Shown here piece by piece: positions 36,482 through 45,777 of a stretch of DNA of 64,000 bases. This DNA comes from Cyanosarcina radialis HA8281-LM2 (GTDB lineage: Bacteria > Cyanobacteriota > Cyanobacteriia > Cyanobacteriales > CCAP-1448), in the NCBI GenBank assembly GCA_019359615.1, contig JAHHHA010000013.1, positions 84,116 to 148,115 of the forward strand. Reading direction: 5' to 3'. Position numbers and translations under genes: made by a program. The notes under the pieces are model-generated. The model was not told where the DNA came from, made no database searches, and saw only the letters and a program-made list of their open reading frames with translations. Every line of letters starts with the position of its first letter. Position 1 is the first letter of the stretch.

Positions 36482-39101
36482 GACTAATGAGATAGATCGA
36501 ATATTAATTGTTGAAGATGAAGCGTTGGTTGCTGAAGATATCAAAGATATTTTAGAAGAATTAGGATACAGCGTTCCTGCCATTCTAGATACTGGAGAAT
36601 TAGCAATTGTAAAAGCTGGCGAATTTAAGCCGAGTTTGGTGCTAATGGATATTAGGCTAAAAGGCAAAATGGACGGCGTGCAAGCTGCCCAACAAATCTG
36701 GAATCGGTTTAAAATTCCTGTAGTTTATCTGACGGCTAATTCCGATAACGGCACATTACAACGAGCTAAAGAAACTGCCCCATTTGGTTACATCACGAAG
36801 CCTTTTAGAGAAAAAGAATTACATACAGCGGTGGAAATCGGTTTGCACCGCTATCGCTTAGAAAAGCAATTAAAAGAAAGAGAGCAATGGCTAGAAACTA
36901 TTCTGAGCAGCATGGGAGATGCAGTAATTGCCACTGACGATCGCGGCCGGATTAAAATGCTAAATCGCACGGCAGAAAAGCTCACTGGTTGGCAACAATC
37001 AGAAGCCTGCGGCCAACCATCGACCGAGGTATTCAAACTAGCTCACGAACTCAGCGAGGTGAGAGTGGAAGATCCGATCGCCAAAGCGATCGCGTCGGGG
37101 GTTATCGGCGGCATCCCCGAAAAAACCATCCTGATTGCCAAAAATGGGGTTAAAATCCCGATCGATGACTCTGCTGCCCCAATTAAAGACCGTAGAGGGG
37201 ATATTGGTGGGGCGGTGGTAGTTTTCCGCGATATCAGAGAGCAACGTCGCGTTCAAAAAATGCTGGAAACCGATCGCGAGATCGCCCAGATCTTGGCAGA
37301 ATCGACAGTCATTTCATCGGCGATCTCTAAGCTGCTACAAACCGTCTGTGAAGGTTTGGGATGGGATTTGGGCGAATTCTGGCTCGCAGATCGGCAAGCA
37401 TCAGTTCTGCGTTACGGCAAAAGCTGGCATCAACTTGCAACCGTCGATCGAGAAAGCGAGTGGCAGCAATTTGAAGCGATCGCGCGGCAATTTACCTTTT
37501 CTAAAGGCGTAGGATTGTTGGGGGATATTTGGAAGTGCGATCGACCGATGTGGGTGACAGATATGCAGGATGACACCTCTTGTCTTCGCCGCTGGAGTGC
37601 AGCTAAAGTGGGGCTGCGATCGGCTTTTGGATTCCCGATCTCTAGCGAGGGCAAAACTTTAGGGGTGATGGCGTTCTTCGCCTCTGAAACTCACCCCACC
37701 GATCCTAACTTGCTGAAAATGATGGATGCGATCGGCTCTCAAATCGGTCAATTTATCGAGCGGAGGCGGATCGAAAACGCCTTGCGTAAAAGCGAGCAGC
37801 GTTTGGCTTGGCAAGCCACCCACGATGAGTTAACCGGACTGGTGAACCGTCGAGAATTTCAGCAGCTTTTGGAAGGAGCATTAACTATCGCCAAAACCCA
37901 AGATCGGCAGCATTCATTGTGCTATTTAGATCTAGATCGCTTCAAGATCGTCAACGATACTTGCGGTCATGCAGCCGGAGACGAACTATTGCGTCAAGTG
38001 ACAGCCTTAATGCGATCGCAAGTCCGTTCTACCGATATTTTGGCTCGTTTGGGAGGAGATGAATTCGGGCTGCTATTGAAGAATTGCCCCGGACAGCAAG
38101 CGATGTCGATCGCCAATAGCCTGCGGCAATCGATCCAAGAATTTCGATTTGTCTGGCAAGACCAAACTTTTACTATTGGGGTCAGTATTGGGGTAGTGAC
38201 GATCGGTACTACTACATCCAATCTCCTCACGGCTTTAAATGCTGCCGATGCTGCTTGCTATTCTGCCAAAAATACCGGGCGCAATCGGGTTTGTTTTTAT
38301 CAGGTTGATGGTGTCGAAGCGGCCAAACATCACGGGCAAATTCAATGGGTGCCGCGCCTGACTCAAGCTTTAGAGCAAAATCTTTTCCGTCTTTACTATC
38401 AGCCCATCGTCCCGATCGATCCGGTTGAGTACCATCAAGAACATTATGAAGTGTTGGTGCGCCTAGAAGATGATGTTGATGGGGTCATATCTCCGATCGC
38501 TTTTATTCCCGCTGCCGAACGCTATCATTTGATGCACTTAATCGATCGCTGGGTAATTCGCACTCTATTTGCCACTCAAGGGCCAAAATACCGCCAAAAC
38601 TGGAAGTCTTGCCAGCAGCGCGACCGCTATTTATATTCTATTAACCTCTCTGGTGCCACCCTCAACGACGATGATTTTGTCAACTTTGTCCGCGAGCAGT
38701 TCCATATTTACCAAATTCCTCCAGAAGTAATCTGTTTTGAAATCACCGAAACGGTGGCAATTACTAACTTGGGTAAAGCTGCCAAACTGATTAAAGAATT
38801 GAGAGATTTTGGTTGCCACTTTGCTTTAGATGATTTCGGTAGCGGCGTATCTTCTTTTGGATATCTCAAAACTTTGCCCGTAGATTACCTCAAAATTGAT
38901 GGCAATTTTGTTAAGGATATTGTTCATAATCCTACCGATCTAGCCCTAACAGAAGCTATCAATCGAGTCGGTCATGCTATGGGCTTAAAAACTATTGCCG
39001 AGTTTGTCGAAAACAACGAAGTTTTAGCCAAACTCAAAGATTTGGGTGTAGATTACGCTCAAGGTTACGGCATTGCCAAACCGCTACCTTTAAGTAAGTA
39101 A
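36468..39101 (+). CDS. response regulator with PAS, GAF, GGDEF and EAL domains
   Basis: 877 residues. A receiver domain (VEDEALVAEDI, LVLMDIRLKG with the phospho-Asp, YLTAN, KPF), then PAS, GAF, GGDEF (RLGGDEFGLLL, intact) and EAL. In the EAL domain the signature reads EVLVRL, and the downstream metal/catalytic residues are kept (NLSGATL, ITET, DDFGSG, KIDGNFV, AEFVEN). It could therefore make and degrade cyclic di-GMP under control of the coupled kinase. The ATG at 36468 has a good ribosome site (caggagcagata). The stop lies in a heptamer array. Confidence 0.93.
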   Translation: MLETKTNEIDRILIVEDEALVAEDIKDILEELGYSVPAILDTGELAIVKAGEFKPSLVLMDIRLKGKMDGVQAAQQIWNRFKIPVVYLTANSDNGTLQRAKETAPFGYITKPFREKELHTAVEIGLHRYRLEKQLKEREQWLETILSSMGDAVIATDDRGRIKMLNRTAEKLTGWQQSEACGQPSTEVFKLAHELSEVRVEDPIAKAIASGVIGGIPEKTILIAKNGVKIPIDDSAAPIKDRRGDIGGAVVVFRDIREQRRVQKMLETDREIAQILAESTVISSAISKLLQTVCEGLGWDLGEFWLADRQASVLRYGKSWHQLATVDRESEWQQFEAIARQFTFSKGVGLLGDIWKCDRPMWVTDMQDDTSCLRRWSAAKVGLRSAFGFPISSEGKTLGVMAFFASETHPTDPNLLKMMDAIGSQIGQFIERRRIENALRKSEQRLAWQATHDELTGLVNRREFQQLLEGALTIAKTQDRQHSLCYLDLDRFKIVNDTCGHAAGDELLRQVTALMRSQVRSTDILARLGGDEFGLLLKNCPGQQAMSIANSLRQSIQEFRFVWQDQTFTIGVSIGVVTIGTTTSNLLTALNAADAACYSAKNTGRNRVCFYQVDGVEAAKHHGQIQWVPRLTQALEQNLFRLYYQPIVPIDPVEYHQEHYEVLVRLEDDVDGVISPIAFIPAAERYHLMHLIDRWVIRTLFATQGPKYRQNWKSCQQRDRYLYSINLSGATLNDDDFVNFVREQFHIYQIPPEVICFEITETVAITNLGKAAKLIKELRDFGCHFALDDFGSGVSSFGYLKTLPVDYLKIDGNFVKDIVHNPTDLALTEAINRVGHAMGLKTIAEFVENNEVLAKLKDLGVDYAQGYGIAKPLPLSK

Positions 39102-39134
39102 TAAGTAATAAGTAATAAGTAATAAGTAATAAGT
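39095..39134. repeat. heptanucleotide tandem repeat (taagtaa)5+
   Basis: Five perfect units plus a partial one, starting at the stop codon of the cyclic-di-GMP gene. Same unit and same position relative to the stop as at 8882-8909. Confidence 0.95.
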
Positions 39135-39270
39135 CAGGAAGATGCTGGAACTCGTCACAGTTTATTCTTGAGTCTGCATGAGTAGAGTTTGGTTGTGTAG
39201 CTGCCGTTTTAACTGCCAGGTGACAACAGATAATGATAGAGTAACTGTGACCTGCAAACGCTAATTTGTT

Positions 39271-40665
39271 ATGGATCGAACTCGATCGACATCTAGACGA
39301 GGTTCCTGGTGGGCCAAGTTGGTAGCACTAGTCGCGATCGTCAACCTCGTTTTAGTTATCTTCGATCTCAGCTATATTCCCTGGCGCGATCTCTATTATC
39401 GGCAATTTCCCCAACTCGTCGCTCTCTACGATCCCTTCAAAGGTGTCGAACCAAATCGGGTTACTCAAAAGTATCTCAATACGGTTGATGAGTTAGAACA
39501 ACAGTTATCTGAAGCTGGGCCCAAAACTCCTGCGGTTGAAAGTTTGCTAGCAGATTTGCGTCAGCAAAGCGTTGCTATGGTTGATGAAAATCCTTTTTTA
39601 GTGGCTTCTAAAGCTGGGACTTTTGCCAAGATTAAAAACCGAATGCGGCAGGAAATTGGTACTGAATCAGCCAAAGAAGCATTCGATCGCTTTTGGAATT
39701 CTAATTATATACTGGCCGCAGGTCAAGAGAAAGTATTAGCTTTTTTCGATCGGCAAATTCGGCCTTTGATGGAAATAAACTATTTCCGCAATATTGACGA
39801 TACTGGTCATTTTGTCGATAATTTTTGGCAGTTAGATGTTTGGTTCGTTGGCTTTTTCGCGATCGATCTGTTCTTCAGCACGCTCTTAGCTAGTTGGCGA
39901 CAACCTGGGACCAGTTGGTTCGATGCCATTTGGCAGAGATGGTACGATTTTTTCCTTTTGCTACCTGTTTGGCGGTGGTTGCGATCGATCCCCGTTACAG
40001 TCAGATTGCATCAAGCTGGTTTGGTAAATCTGCTGGGAATTTTAGACAATATCACCTACGAACCAGTTGCTTACTTAGCCGATCGAGTTTCTAAATTCGT
40101 CATGGTACGAGTAGTAGATGATACCCAAAATGCGATTAAACAGGGTAAACTTTCTCGCTTATTTCTGCAACCAAAAACTTACATTACCATCAATGACGTT
40201 ACCGAACACGAAGTTATAATCGATCGTTTTGCTGAATTAATCGTCTATAAAATTTTGCCGCAAGTACAACCACACGTAGAATTACTCCTAGTTCGCAGTT
40301 TAGAAGCAACTTTAAAAAAATCTAATTTTTATCAAGGATTGCAAAAAATCCCCGTGCTTGGCAGCCTGCCAGTAGAAGTTACAGAACAAATTACGAACAA
40401 TTTCATGCAAACAGTAGCTAGCGTTTTAGCGGCATCTTATAACGATCGCGAAGTTAGAGAAGTGTTCGATCGCCTCAAACAGGAGTTCAATACGACTTTA
40501 ATAAAAGAAATTCAAGATGAAAAAATTACCTCAGAACTGCAATCTCTCTTGTCAGATTGGTTAGAGGAAATCAAGATTAATTATATTCACCGTTCGGCCG
40601 CGATCGATCCTAAAGTGACGCTGGCAGAAGTCGAAAAACTAGCTAGCATGAATGATGAATCATGA
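39271..40665 (+). CDS. conserved cyanobacterial membrane protein, function unknown
   Basis: 464 residues. It has an N-terminal membrane helix (LVALVAIVNLVLVIFDLSYIP), a long charged helical region with coiled-coil character, a second hydrophobic stretch (WFVGFFAIDLFFSTLLASW), and a large soluble C-terminal half rich in helices. The pattern is reminiscent of ion-transporter-associated proteins but I see no known catalytic or pore motif. No operon partner. Confidence 0.8.
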   Translation: MDRTRSTSRRGSWWAKLVALVAIVNLVLVIFDLSYIPWRDLYYRQFPQLVALYDPFKGVEPNRVTQKYLNTVDELEQQLSEAGPKTPAVESLLADLRQQSVAMVDENPFLVASKAGTFAKIKNRMRQEIGTESAKEAFDRFWNSNYILAAGQEKVLAFFDRQIRPLMEINYFRNIDDTGHFVDNFWQLDVWFVGFFAIDLFFSTLLASWRQPGTSWFDAIWQRWYDFFLLLPVWRWLRSIPVTVRLHQAGLVNLLGILDNITYEPVAYLADRVSKFVMVRVVDDTQNAIKQGKLSRLFLQPKTYITINDVTEHEVIIDRFAELIVYKILPQVQPHVELLLVRSLEATLKKSNFYQGLQKIPVLGSLPVEVTEQITNNFMQTVASVLAASYNDREVREVFDRLKQEFNTTLIKEIQDEKITSELQSLLSDWLEEIKINYIHRSAAIDPKVTLAEVEKLASMNDES

Positions 40666-40739
40666 ACGTAGATGGAAATTTTTTTAACAAGTTAAAAGCT
40701 AAATTTTGACTTTTGACTTTTAACTTTTGATTTGTTTAG

Positions 40740-41249
40740 CTACTCGCATTCTCTGAACTCCGATCGATATTTTACTGTTCCCCTACACCCAACTAGCGAG
40801 CCGTCCTGCAACTCCAAGACCATAAACGCTTCATCTGGTACTTTGTATTCGCAACCCAACCCTTTTTCTTTGGCTGTTACAAACCCGAAGCGTCGATAAT
40901 ATTTGGGATTGCCCAGCACGAAAACAGCCTGCACGCCTAACCGCACGCACTCTTTTAAACCATGCCGAACCAGCAAAGATCCAATTCCTTGGCGCTGATA
41001 ATTGGGTAATACGGCTAAGGGCGCTAACCCTAGAAGGAAAAGAGGATCTTGATATTGCCCTTCGAGGGCCACTGGACTAAAAAAAATGTGTCCGACAATT
41101 CGATCGAACTCCACCGCTACCAATGAAAACGTAGACTCAACAGCCCGCAAGCGATCGACTAAATTGGCTTCATTCTCTCGCCCGAACGCTGCTACATTGA
41201 CTTGGCGAATAGCGATCGCGTCTTCTGGTTTTTCGGCTCGAATTTCCAT
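40740..41249 (-). CDS. GNAT-family N-acetyltransferase
   Basis: 169 residues. It has the GNAT core: a start IRAEKPEDAIAIRQVN, the acetyl-CoA motif A (LAVLPNYQRQGIGSLLVRHGL) and a C-terminal YYRRFGF typical of the YhbS-like subgroup. The substrate is unknown. It is divergently placed relative to rbcL. Confidence 0.9.
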   Translation of the reverse strand: MEIRAEKPEDAIAIRQVNVAAFGRENEANLVDRLRAVESTFSLVAVEFDRIVGHIFFSPVALEGQYQDPLFLLGLAPLAVLPNYQRQGIGSLLVRHGLKECVRLGVQAVFVLGNPKYYRRFGFVTAKEKGLGCEYKVPDEAFMVLELQDGSLVGCRGTVKYRSEFRECE

Positions 41250-41489
41250 AGCTCAGACTATAACTGCAAAGCGTTCCTAGAAAAACGAGGACAACGATTT
41301 GGAGTCGGAGACTTAGATAAAGTGCAAGCGCAAATGGTTATCCGCAGGCTTTATCTTACGGTTTCAGTCGGTAGGGTGGTGCAACATCAAGGGTAGGCTT
41401 ACGCTTTTGGCGTAGCTTCGATCGTAACCTAGAAATTCTCTAAAGAAAAGGCATTGTTTTTGATAGTCAGCATAGACTTTGGCATATAG

Positions 41490-41504
41490 GTATAGTTACT
41501 ATAC
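41490..41504. promoter_or_regulatory. near-palindrome upstream of rbcL
   Basis: GTATAGTTACTATAC, palindromic except for the centre, 215 bases upstream of the rbcL start. A possible regulator site; identity unknown. Confidence 0.4.
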
Positions 41505-41610
41505 TTGCTTCGCCAGCATTTCCGCTTCGATCCCCATCTGGCTTACATTTATCAACTAAAAGCAATAAAAATTAACTATACGTAAATTAATAAGACTAAC
41601 TTATATTTTT

Positions 41611-41633
41611 CTTAAAATTATCCGAATTTTAAG
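41611..41633. promoter_or_regulatory. inverted repeat, candidate RbcR/CbbR-type operator
   Basis: CTTAAAATT, five bases (ATCCG), AATTTTAAG: a perfect 9-bp dyad 86-108 bases upstream of rbcL. The T-N11-A-like geometry and position would suit a LysR-type regulator such as RbcR; this is inference. Confidence 0.45.
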
Positions 41634-41718
41634 CGATTGCATTCCTGGTATATTGAGTATCGACCGGGTAGGTTGCAACATTCAAATACAATAAATTCCT
41701 CGTTAAGGTAAGGAAGAC

Positions 41719-43149
41719 ATGGCTTACGCACAAACTAAGACCCAGTCCAAATCTGGGTATCAAGCCGGAGTTAAAGATTATCGGCTGACATATTACACCC
41801 CCGACTACACCCCCAAAGATACAGATGTGCTGGCGTGTTTCCGAGTGACACCACAGCCTGGGGTTCCTCCCGAAGAAGCAGGTGCGGCGGTCGCGGCTGA
41901 GTCTTCTACAGGAACTTGGACAACAGTTTGGACCGATTTGCTCACAGACCTCGATCGCTACAAAGGTCGCTGCTACGACATTGAAGCCGTTCCTGGCGAA
42001 GACAACCAATATTTCTGCTTCGTTGCCTATCCTTTGGATCTGTTTGAAGAAGGTTCTGTCACCAATATGCTGACCTCGATCGTGGGGAACGTATTTGGTT
42101 TCAAAGCCTTACGCGCCCTGCGTTTGGAAGATATGCGGATTCCAGTCGCTTACCTCAAGACCTTCCAAGGACCTCCCCACGGGATTACGGTAGAGCGCGA
42201 CAAACTCAACAAATACGGTCGTCCGCTGTTAGGTTGCACGATTAAGCCGAAACTCGGCCTGTCTGCCAAAAACTACGGTCGTGCCGTTTACGAATGTCTG
42301 CGCGGCGGTTTGGACTTAACCAAAGACGACGAAAACATCAACTCTCAGCCGTTCATGCGCTGGCGCGATCGATTCTTGTTCGTCCAAGAAGCCATTGAAA
42401 AGGCCCAAGCCGAGACTGGTGAAGTTAAAGGTCACTACCTCAACGTGACTGCGCCCACCTGTGAAGAAATGATGGAACGGGCTGAATTCGCGGCTGAAAT
42501 CAAGACCCCGATTATCATGCACGACTATCTTACAGGTGGTTTTACGGCTAACACCACCCTAGCTAAGTTCTGTCGTCGCAATGGTTTGTTGCTCCACATC
42601 CACCGTGCCATGCACGCCGTCATCGACCGTCAGCGGAATCACGGTATTCACTTCCGCGTGTTGGCTAAGTGCTTGCGGATGTCTGGTGGCGACCACTTAC
42701 ACTCTGGAACCGTGGTCGGTAAATTAGAAGGCGAAAAAGGCATCACCATGGGCTTCGTCGATCTGATGCGGGAAAACTACATCGAGCAAGATCGCTCTCG
42801 CGGGATCTTCTTTACCCAAGATTGGGCTTCTATGCCCGGTGTCTTCCCCGTAGCTTCCGGCGGTATCCACGTTTGGCATATGCCAGCTTTGGTAGAAATC
42901 TTCGGCGACGACGCTTGCTTGCAATTCGGTGGCGGTACTTTGGGACACCCATGGGGTAACGCTCCTGGTGCAACTGCCAACCGCGTAGCTTTAGAAGCTT
43001 GCGTTCAAGCTCGGAACGAAGGTCGGAACTTGATGCGCGAAGGCGGCGATGTCATCCGCGAAGCTTGCAAGTGGAGTCCAGAATTAGCCACTGCTTGCGA
43101 ACTCTGGAAAGAAATTAAGTTCGAGTTCGAGGCGATGGACACCCTTTAA
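41719..43149 (+). CDS. rbcL: Rubisco large subunit
   Basis: 476 residues, form IB. It carboxylates ribulose-1,5-bisphosphate in the carboxysome. Seen: [18 protein letters not shown] (active-site Lys), [17 protein letters not shown] (Lys to be carbamylated plus metal-binding Asp/Glu), HIHRAMHAV, and loop 6 region [11 protein letters not shown]. The start ATG at 41719 follows aaggtaaggaag. rbcX and rbcS follow on the same strand, the standard cyanobacterial order. Confidence 0.98.
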   Translation: MAYAQTKTQSKSGYQAGVKDYRLTYYTPDYTPKDTDVLACFRVTPQPGVPPEEAGAAVAAESSTGTWTTVWTDLLTDLDRYKGRCYDIEAVPGEDNQYFCFVAYPLDLFEEGSVTNMLTSIVGNVFGFKALRALRLEDMRIPVAYLKTFQGPPHGITVERDKLNKYGRPLLGCTIKPKLGLSAKNYGRAVYECLRGGLDLTKDDENINSQPFMRWRDRFLFVQEAIEKAQAETGEVKGHYLNVTAPTCEEMMERAEFAAEIKTPIIMHDYLTGGFTANTTLAKFCRRNGLLLHIHRAMHAVIDRQRNHGIHFRVLAKCLRMSGGDHLHSGTVVGKLEGEKGITMGFVDLMRENYIEQDRSRGIFFTQDWASMPGVFPVASGGIHVWHMPALVEIFGDDACLQFGGGTLGHPWGNAPGATANRVALEACVQARNEGRNLMREGGDVIREACKWSPELATACELWKEIKFEFEAMDTL

Positions 43150-43200
43150 AAGTGTGGAGTGTGGAGTGTTAAGTGTTAAATTAATTCCACTCCACACTTT
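43148..43200 (+). promoter_or_regulatory. intercistronic hairpin between rbcL and rbcX
   Basis: aaagtgtggagtg (43148-43160, overlapping the rbcL stop) pairs perfectly with cactccacacttt (43188-43200), a 13-bp stem with a 27-base loop. There is no clean T tract, so RNA processing or 3'-end protection of rbcL mRNA is more likely than full termination. Confidence 0.6.
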
Positions 43201-43218
43201 CTAGGCTGGGGTCAAATA

Positions 43219-43605
43219 ATGAACTTAAAACAAGTTGCTAAAGATACGGCAAAGGTCTTGAGTAGCTACCTGACCTATCAAGCCGTGCGGATCGTCTTGG
43301 CCCAGTTAAGCGAAACCAATCCCCCTCTAGCATATTGGCTGAATGACTTTTCTGATAAAGAGAGCATCCAAGATGGGGAAGCTTATCTAGAGAAGTTACT
43401 CAAAGAAAAGCAAGATCTGGCATTTCGAGTCATGACGGTGCGAGAGCATTTAGCTGAGGAAGTGACAGATTTCTTGCCGGAGATGGTGCGGGCTAGCATT
43501 CAGGAAGCCAATATGGAACATCGCCGCCAGCAACTAGAGCGTCTTACCCAATTGACCGCCATTGACCCCGGCAGCCATCCCGAAAATTCAACCGATGCTG
43601 ATTAG
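43219..43605 (+). CDS. rbcX: RbcX, Rubisco assembly chaperone
   Basis: 128 residues. The all-helical RbcX dimer binds the C-terminal tail of RbcL to assist assembly. Family sequence is clear: KQVAKDTAKVLSSYLTYQAVR, LSETNPPLAYWL, FLPEMVRASIQEANMEHRRQQLERLTQ. It sits in the usual place between rbcL and rbcS. Confidence 0.96.
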   Translation: MNLKQVAKDTAKVLSSYLTYQAVRIVLAQLSETNPPLAYWLNDFSDKESIQDGEAYLEKLLKEKQDLAFRVMTVREHLAEEVTDFLPEMVRASIQEANMEHRRQQLERLTQLTAIDPGSHPENSTDAD

Positions 43606-43750
43606 TCAATTTCAATTCGCAATTTTCAATTCGCAATTCGCAATTAATGCTAATGGTGAATCGTGCATTGCGATTTAGTTGGCGATCGCTCGATAGTTTA
43701 TCTCGACAACAGAACACAACTCAGACTGATTACAACCAACAAAAAAAGCC

Positions 43751-44086
43751 ATGCAAACTCTACCCAAAGAGCGTCGTTACGAAACCCTTTCCTACTTACC
43801 ACCCCTGACTGACGCTCAAATTGCCAAGCAAATTCAGTATATGCTCGACCAAGGTTACATCCCTGGAGTAGAGTTTAACGAAAGTTCCGAACCAACGGTA
43901 CACTATTGGACTTTGTGGAAACTGCCTTTGTTTAACGCTAATTCAGTGAATGAAGTCCTCAATGAAGTTAAAGCTTGCCGTTCTGAATATGGCAATTGCT
44001 ACATTCGCGTAGTGGGTTTTGATAACGTCAAGCAGTGCCAAGTGCTGAGCTTTATCGTTCACAAACCCAACCTCAGCAGATACTAA
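43751..44086 (+). CDS. rbcS: Rubisco small subunit
   Basis: 111 residues, N-terminal [24 protein letters not shown], then [22 protein letters not shown] and the C-terminal [21 protein letters not shown]. All match cyanobacterial RbcS. Last gene of the rbcLXS operon, with a terminator 85 bases downstream. Confidence 0.97.
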   Translation: MQTLPKERRYETLSYLPPLTDAQIAKQIQYMLDQGYIPGVEFNESSEPTVHYWTLWKLPLFNANSVNEVLNEVKACRSEYGNCYIRVVGFDNVKQCQVLSFIVHKPNLSRY

Positions 44087-44171
44087 GTTTTGCCGCCATA
44101 TATAGTGGGGGCTTTTTGGCTTTCATGCCCGTTAACTTAACGGTTTTGAACCCCTAGCGGTTTACGATTTA

Positions 44172-44212
44172 GATCGGGACAACTTTAAAAACGTCCCGAT
44201 CTTTTGTTTTTT
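44172..44212 (+). terminator. rho-independent terminator of rbcLXS
   Basis: gatcgggac, 12-base loop, gtcccgatc and ttttgtttttt. The T tract ends 10 bases before the probable ispD start, leaving little room for an ispD promoter between them. Confidence 0.85.
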
Positions 44213-44222
44213 GAGGAATGCA

Positions 44223-44909
44223 GTGTATTTGTTGATTCCAGCGGCGGGAATGGGGCGACGGATGGGAACTAATCGCAACAAACTCCTGCTGACGTTGTTG
44301 GGCAAACCCTTGCTGGCTTGGACTCTCATGGCGGCGGAAGCCTCACGCCAGATTAACTGGATTGGGATTATGACTCAACCAGAAGATTGGCAGGATATCA
44401 AAGAGATCGTAGCTAGCGTCTCGCTTACCAAGCCAGTGGAATTAATTGCGGGCGGTTCCACCCGGCAAGAATCCGTCTATAACGGGTTGCAAGCCCTACC
44501 GCCAGAAGCCGATCGAGTCTTGATTCACGACGGGGCCAGGTGTCTGGCGACAGCAGATTTGCTCGATCGCTGTGCTGAAGCGTTGCAAGATTGCCCTGGT
44601 TTAATCGCTGCGATCGCAGTCAAAGACACGATTAAGATCGTCGATGAAACGGGGCTAATCCAAGATACTCCCGACAGAAGAAACCTGTGGGCAGCCCAAA
44701 CCCCCCAAGGGTTTGACGTAAAACTATTAAAAGAATGTCACGATCGAGGCAAAAAATTAGGATGGCAAGTGACAGACGATGCCGCTTTATTTGAAAAGTG
44801 CGGCTTGCCCGTCAGAATTGTCGAAGGGGAAGAGACAAATTTGAAGGTGACGACACCAGTAGATTTAGCGATCGCCGAATTTATCCTCCAACAACGCTTG
44901 GCTACCTAA
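44223..44909 (+). CDS. ispD: 2-C-methyl-D-erythritol 4-phosphate cytidylyltransferase
   Basis: 228 residues from the GTG at 44223, which gives the family-type start MYLLIPAAGMGRRMG; an extension to TTG at 44211 would lie in the terminator T tract. It is the MEP-pathway enzyme that joins MEP to CTP for isoprenoid synthesis. Seen: AAGMGRRM...NKLLL (CTP site), GGSTRQESVYNGL, VLIHDGARC, AAQTPQGF and the TDDAALFE and EGEETNLKVTTP motifs. It follows the Rubisco terminator very closely. Confidence 0.95.
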   Translation: MYLLIPAAGMGRRMGTNRNKLLLTLLGKPLLAWTLMAAEASRQINWIGIMTQPEDWQDIKEIVASVSLTKPVELIAGGSTRQESVYNGLQALPPEADRVLIHDGARCLATADLLDRCAEALQDCPGLIAAIAVKDTIKIVDETGLIQDTPDRRNLWAAQTPQGFDVKLLKECHDRGKKLGWQVTDDAALFEKCGLPVRIVEGEETNLKVTTPVDLAIAEFILQQRLAT

Positions 44910-45037
44910 CTAAAGCGATCGGTTAGTAACTGCGATCTTAACTGTACCGAGAAATACCAATGTTGGGGCTTGGTTTGAGATGGGTAAATCTTTAACCAGG
45001 AAATCGCTCGTATTCTTAGACATATGTATTCATGTAC

Positions 45038-45211
45038 CTAAAATCGCCAAGACGAGCGGTAGGTGGTAGGGTTAGCGATCGACCGCGAGCCTTCTTTCCA
45101 GAGAATAGAAAACCCAAAAATAGCAGCACCGCAAATAGTAGCGGCAATAATAACTGTAACGAGAGCTACAAATAATTCCTCTTTGGTAGATGGCTTAGAA
45201 TTGTTAGACAT
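45038..45211 (-). CDS. small single-span membrane protein
   Basis: 57 residues from the ATG at 45211. A polar N-terminus (MSNNSKPSTKEEL) precedes one hydrophobic helix (FVALVTVIIAATICGAAIFGF) and a basic Ser/Thr-rich tail. The N-terminus and upstream DNA resemble the shorter open frame at 53354-53422 next to the protease gene, so both may belong to one family in this island. Function unknown. Confidence 0.6.
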   Translation of the reverse strand: MSNNSKPSTKEELFVALVTVIIAATICGAAIFGFSILWKEGSRSIANPTTYRSSWRF

Positions 45212-45262
45212 GATTTTGTCCTAGCTAATATCAATTTTCAAAAGTAACTGGAGAACTATGCC

Positions 45263-45526
45263 TTATTCAAAATGCCAACGCCTGTTGCTTGCCAGGGGTA
45301 TTCGATCGAATTTAGGAGTTTGAATTTTACGTTTGTAAGTGTTTCCCCGATAGATTAGGGTTACAGTTGGTACGAATGTTCTAAAATCTTCAGAAGTCTC
45401 CAGAGGGACTGGAGTATAGTAGTATGTGTTACTTCGGTAAACGAGTTTAATTTGGGGTAGATCTGTAGAGTCAGGCTCGATGGGAGCAGAAGCTTCGTAG
45501 AAGTTGCCGCGAAAGGTGAGTTTCAT
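45263..45526 (-). CDS. DUF4278-family small protein
   Basis: 87 residues from the ATG at 45526 (MKLTFRGNFYE), with aagga eight bases upstream. Two repeats of a YRGNTY-like motif (LTFRGNFYEAS, LIYRGNTYKRK), with a further VYRSNTYYYTP, are typical of DUF4278, a small cyanobacterial family of unknown role. A long conserved block lies just upstream of its start (45553-45696). Confidence 0.8.
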   Translation of the reverse strand: MKLTFRGNFYEASAPIEPDSTDLPQIKLVYRSNTYYYTPVPLETSEDFRTFVPTVTLIYRGNTYKRKIQTPKFDRIPLASNRRWHFE

Positions 45527-45552
45527 GAGGAGCATCCTTGTGAGTTTAATCT

Positions 45553-45696
45553 TGGTCGAACATCAAGTTCTCGATCGAACCTGATATCTTCATCAAACTC
45601 CACAGCTAACTGACTTCCCACCTGAGAATTACTGACTTATAATGACTTTTGTAATGACTTCGATCGCGTCAGATTGGGGCATTGGTTATCAGGCGA
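45553..45696. repeat. conserved ~150-bp upstream block, copy A
   Basis: Shares most bases with copies B (48421-48576) and C (53484-53640), including tcgaacatcaagttc, gaacctgatat, atcaaactccac and tgacttttgt-atgacttcgat. On the minus strand it contains spaced GTCA direct repeats. It precedes the DUF4278 gene. Confidence 0.85.
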
Positions 45697-45777
45697 TACT
45701 AGGCGCAGATTGCTGAGAGTAAAACCAGACTGCATAAAGGCGCGATCGCACTCTTGAGAATAGACATCGCACCCTTA

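Larger units (their letters stand above)
41250..41718. other. 469-bp rbcL upstream region
   Basis: Regulatory space for the Rubisco operon, with two dyads annotated separately and one copy of a ggcttacgc...gcgtagc repeat near 41395-41416. No gene supported. Confidence 0.6.
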
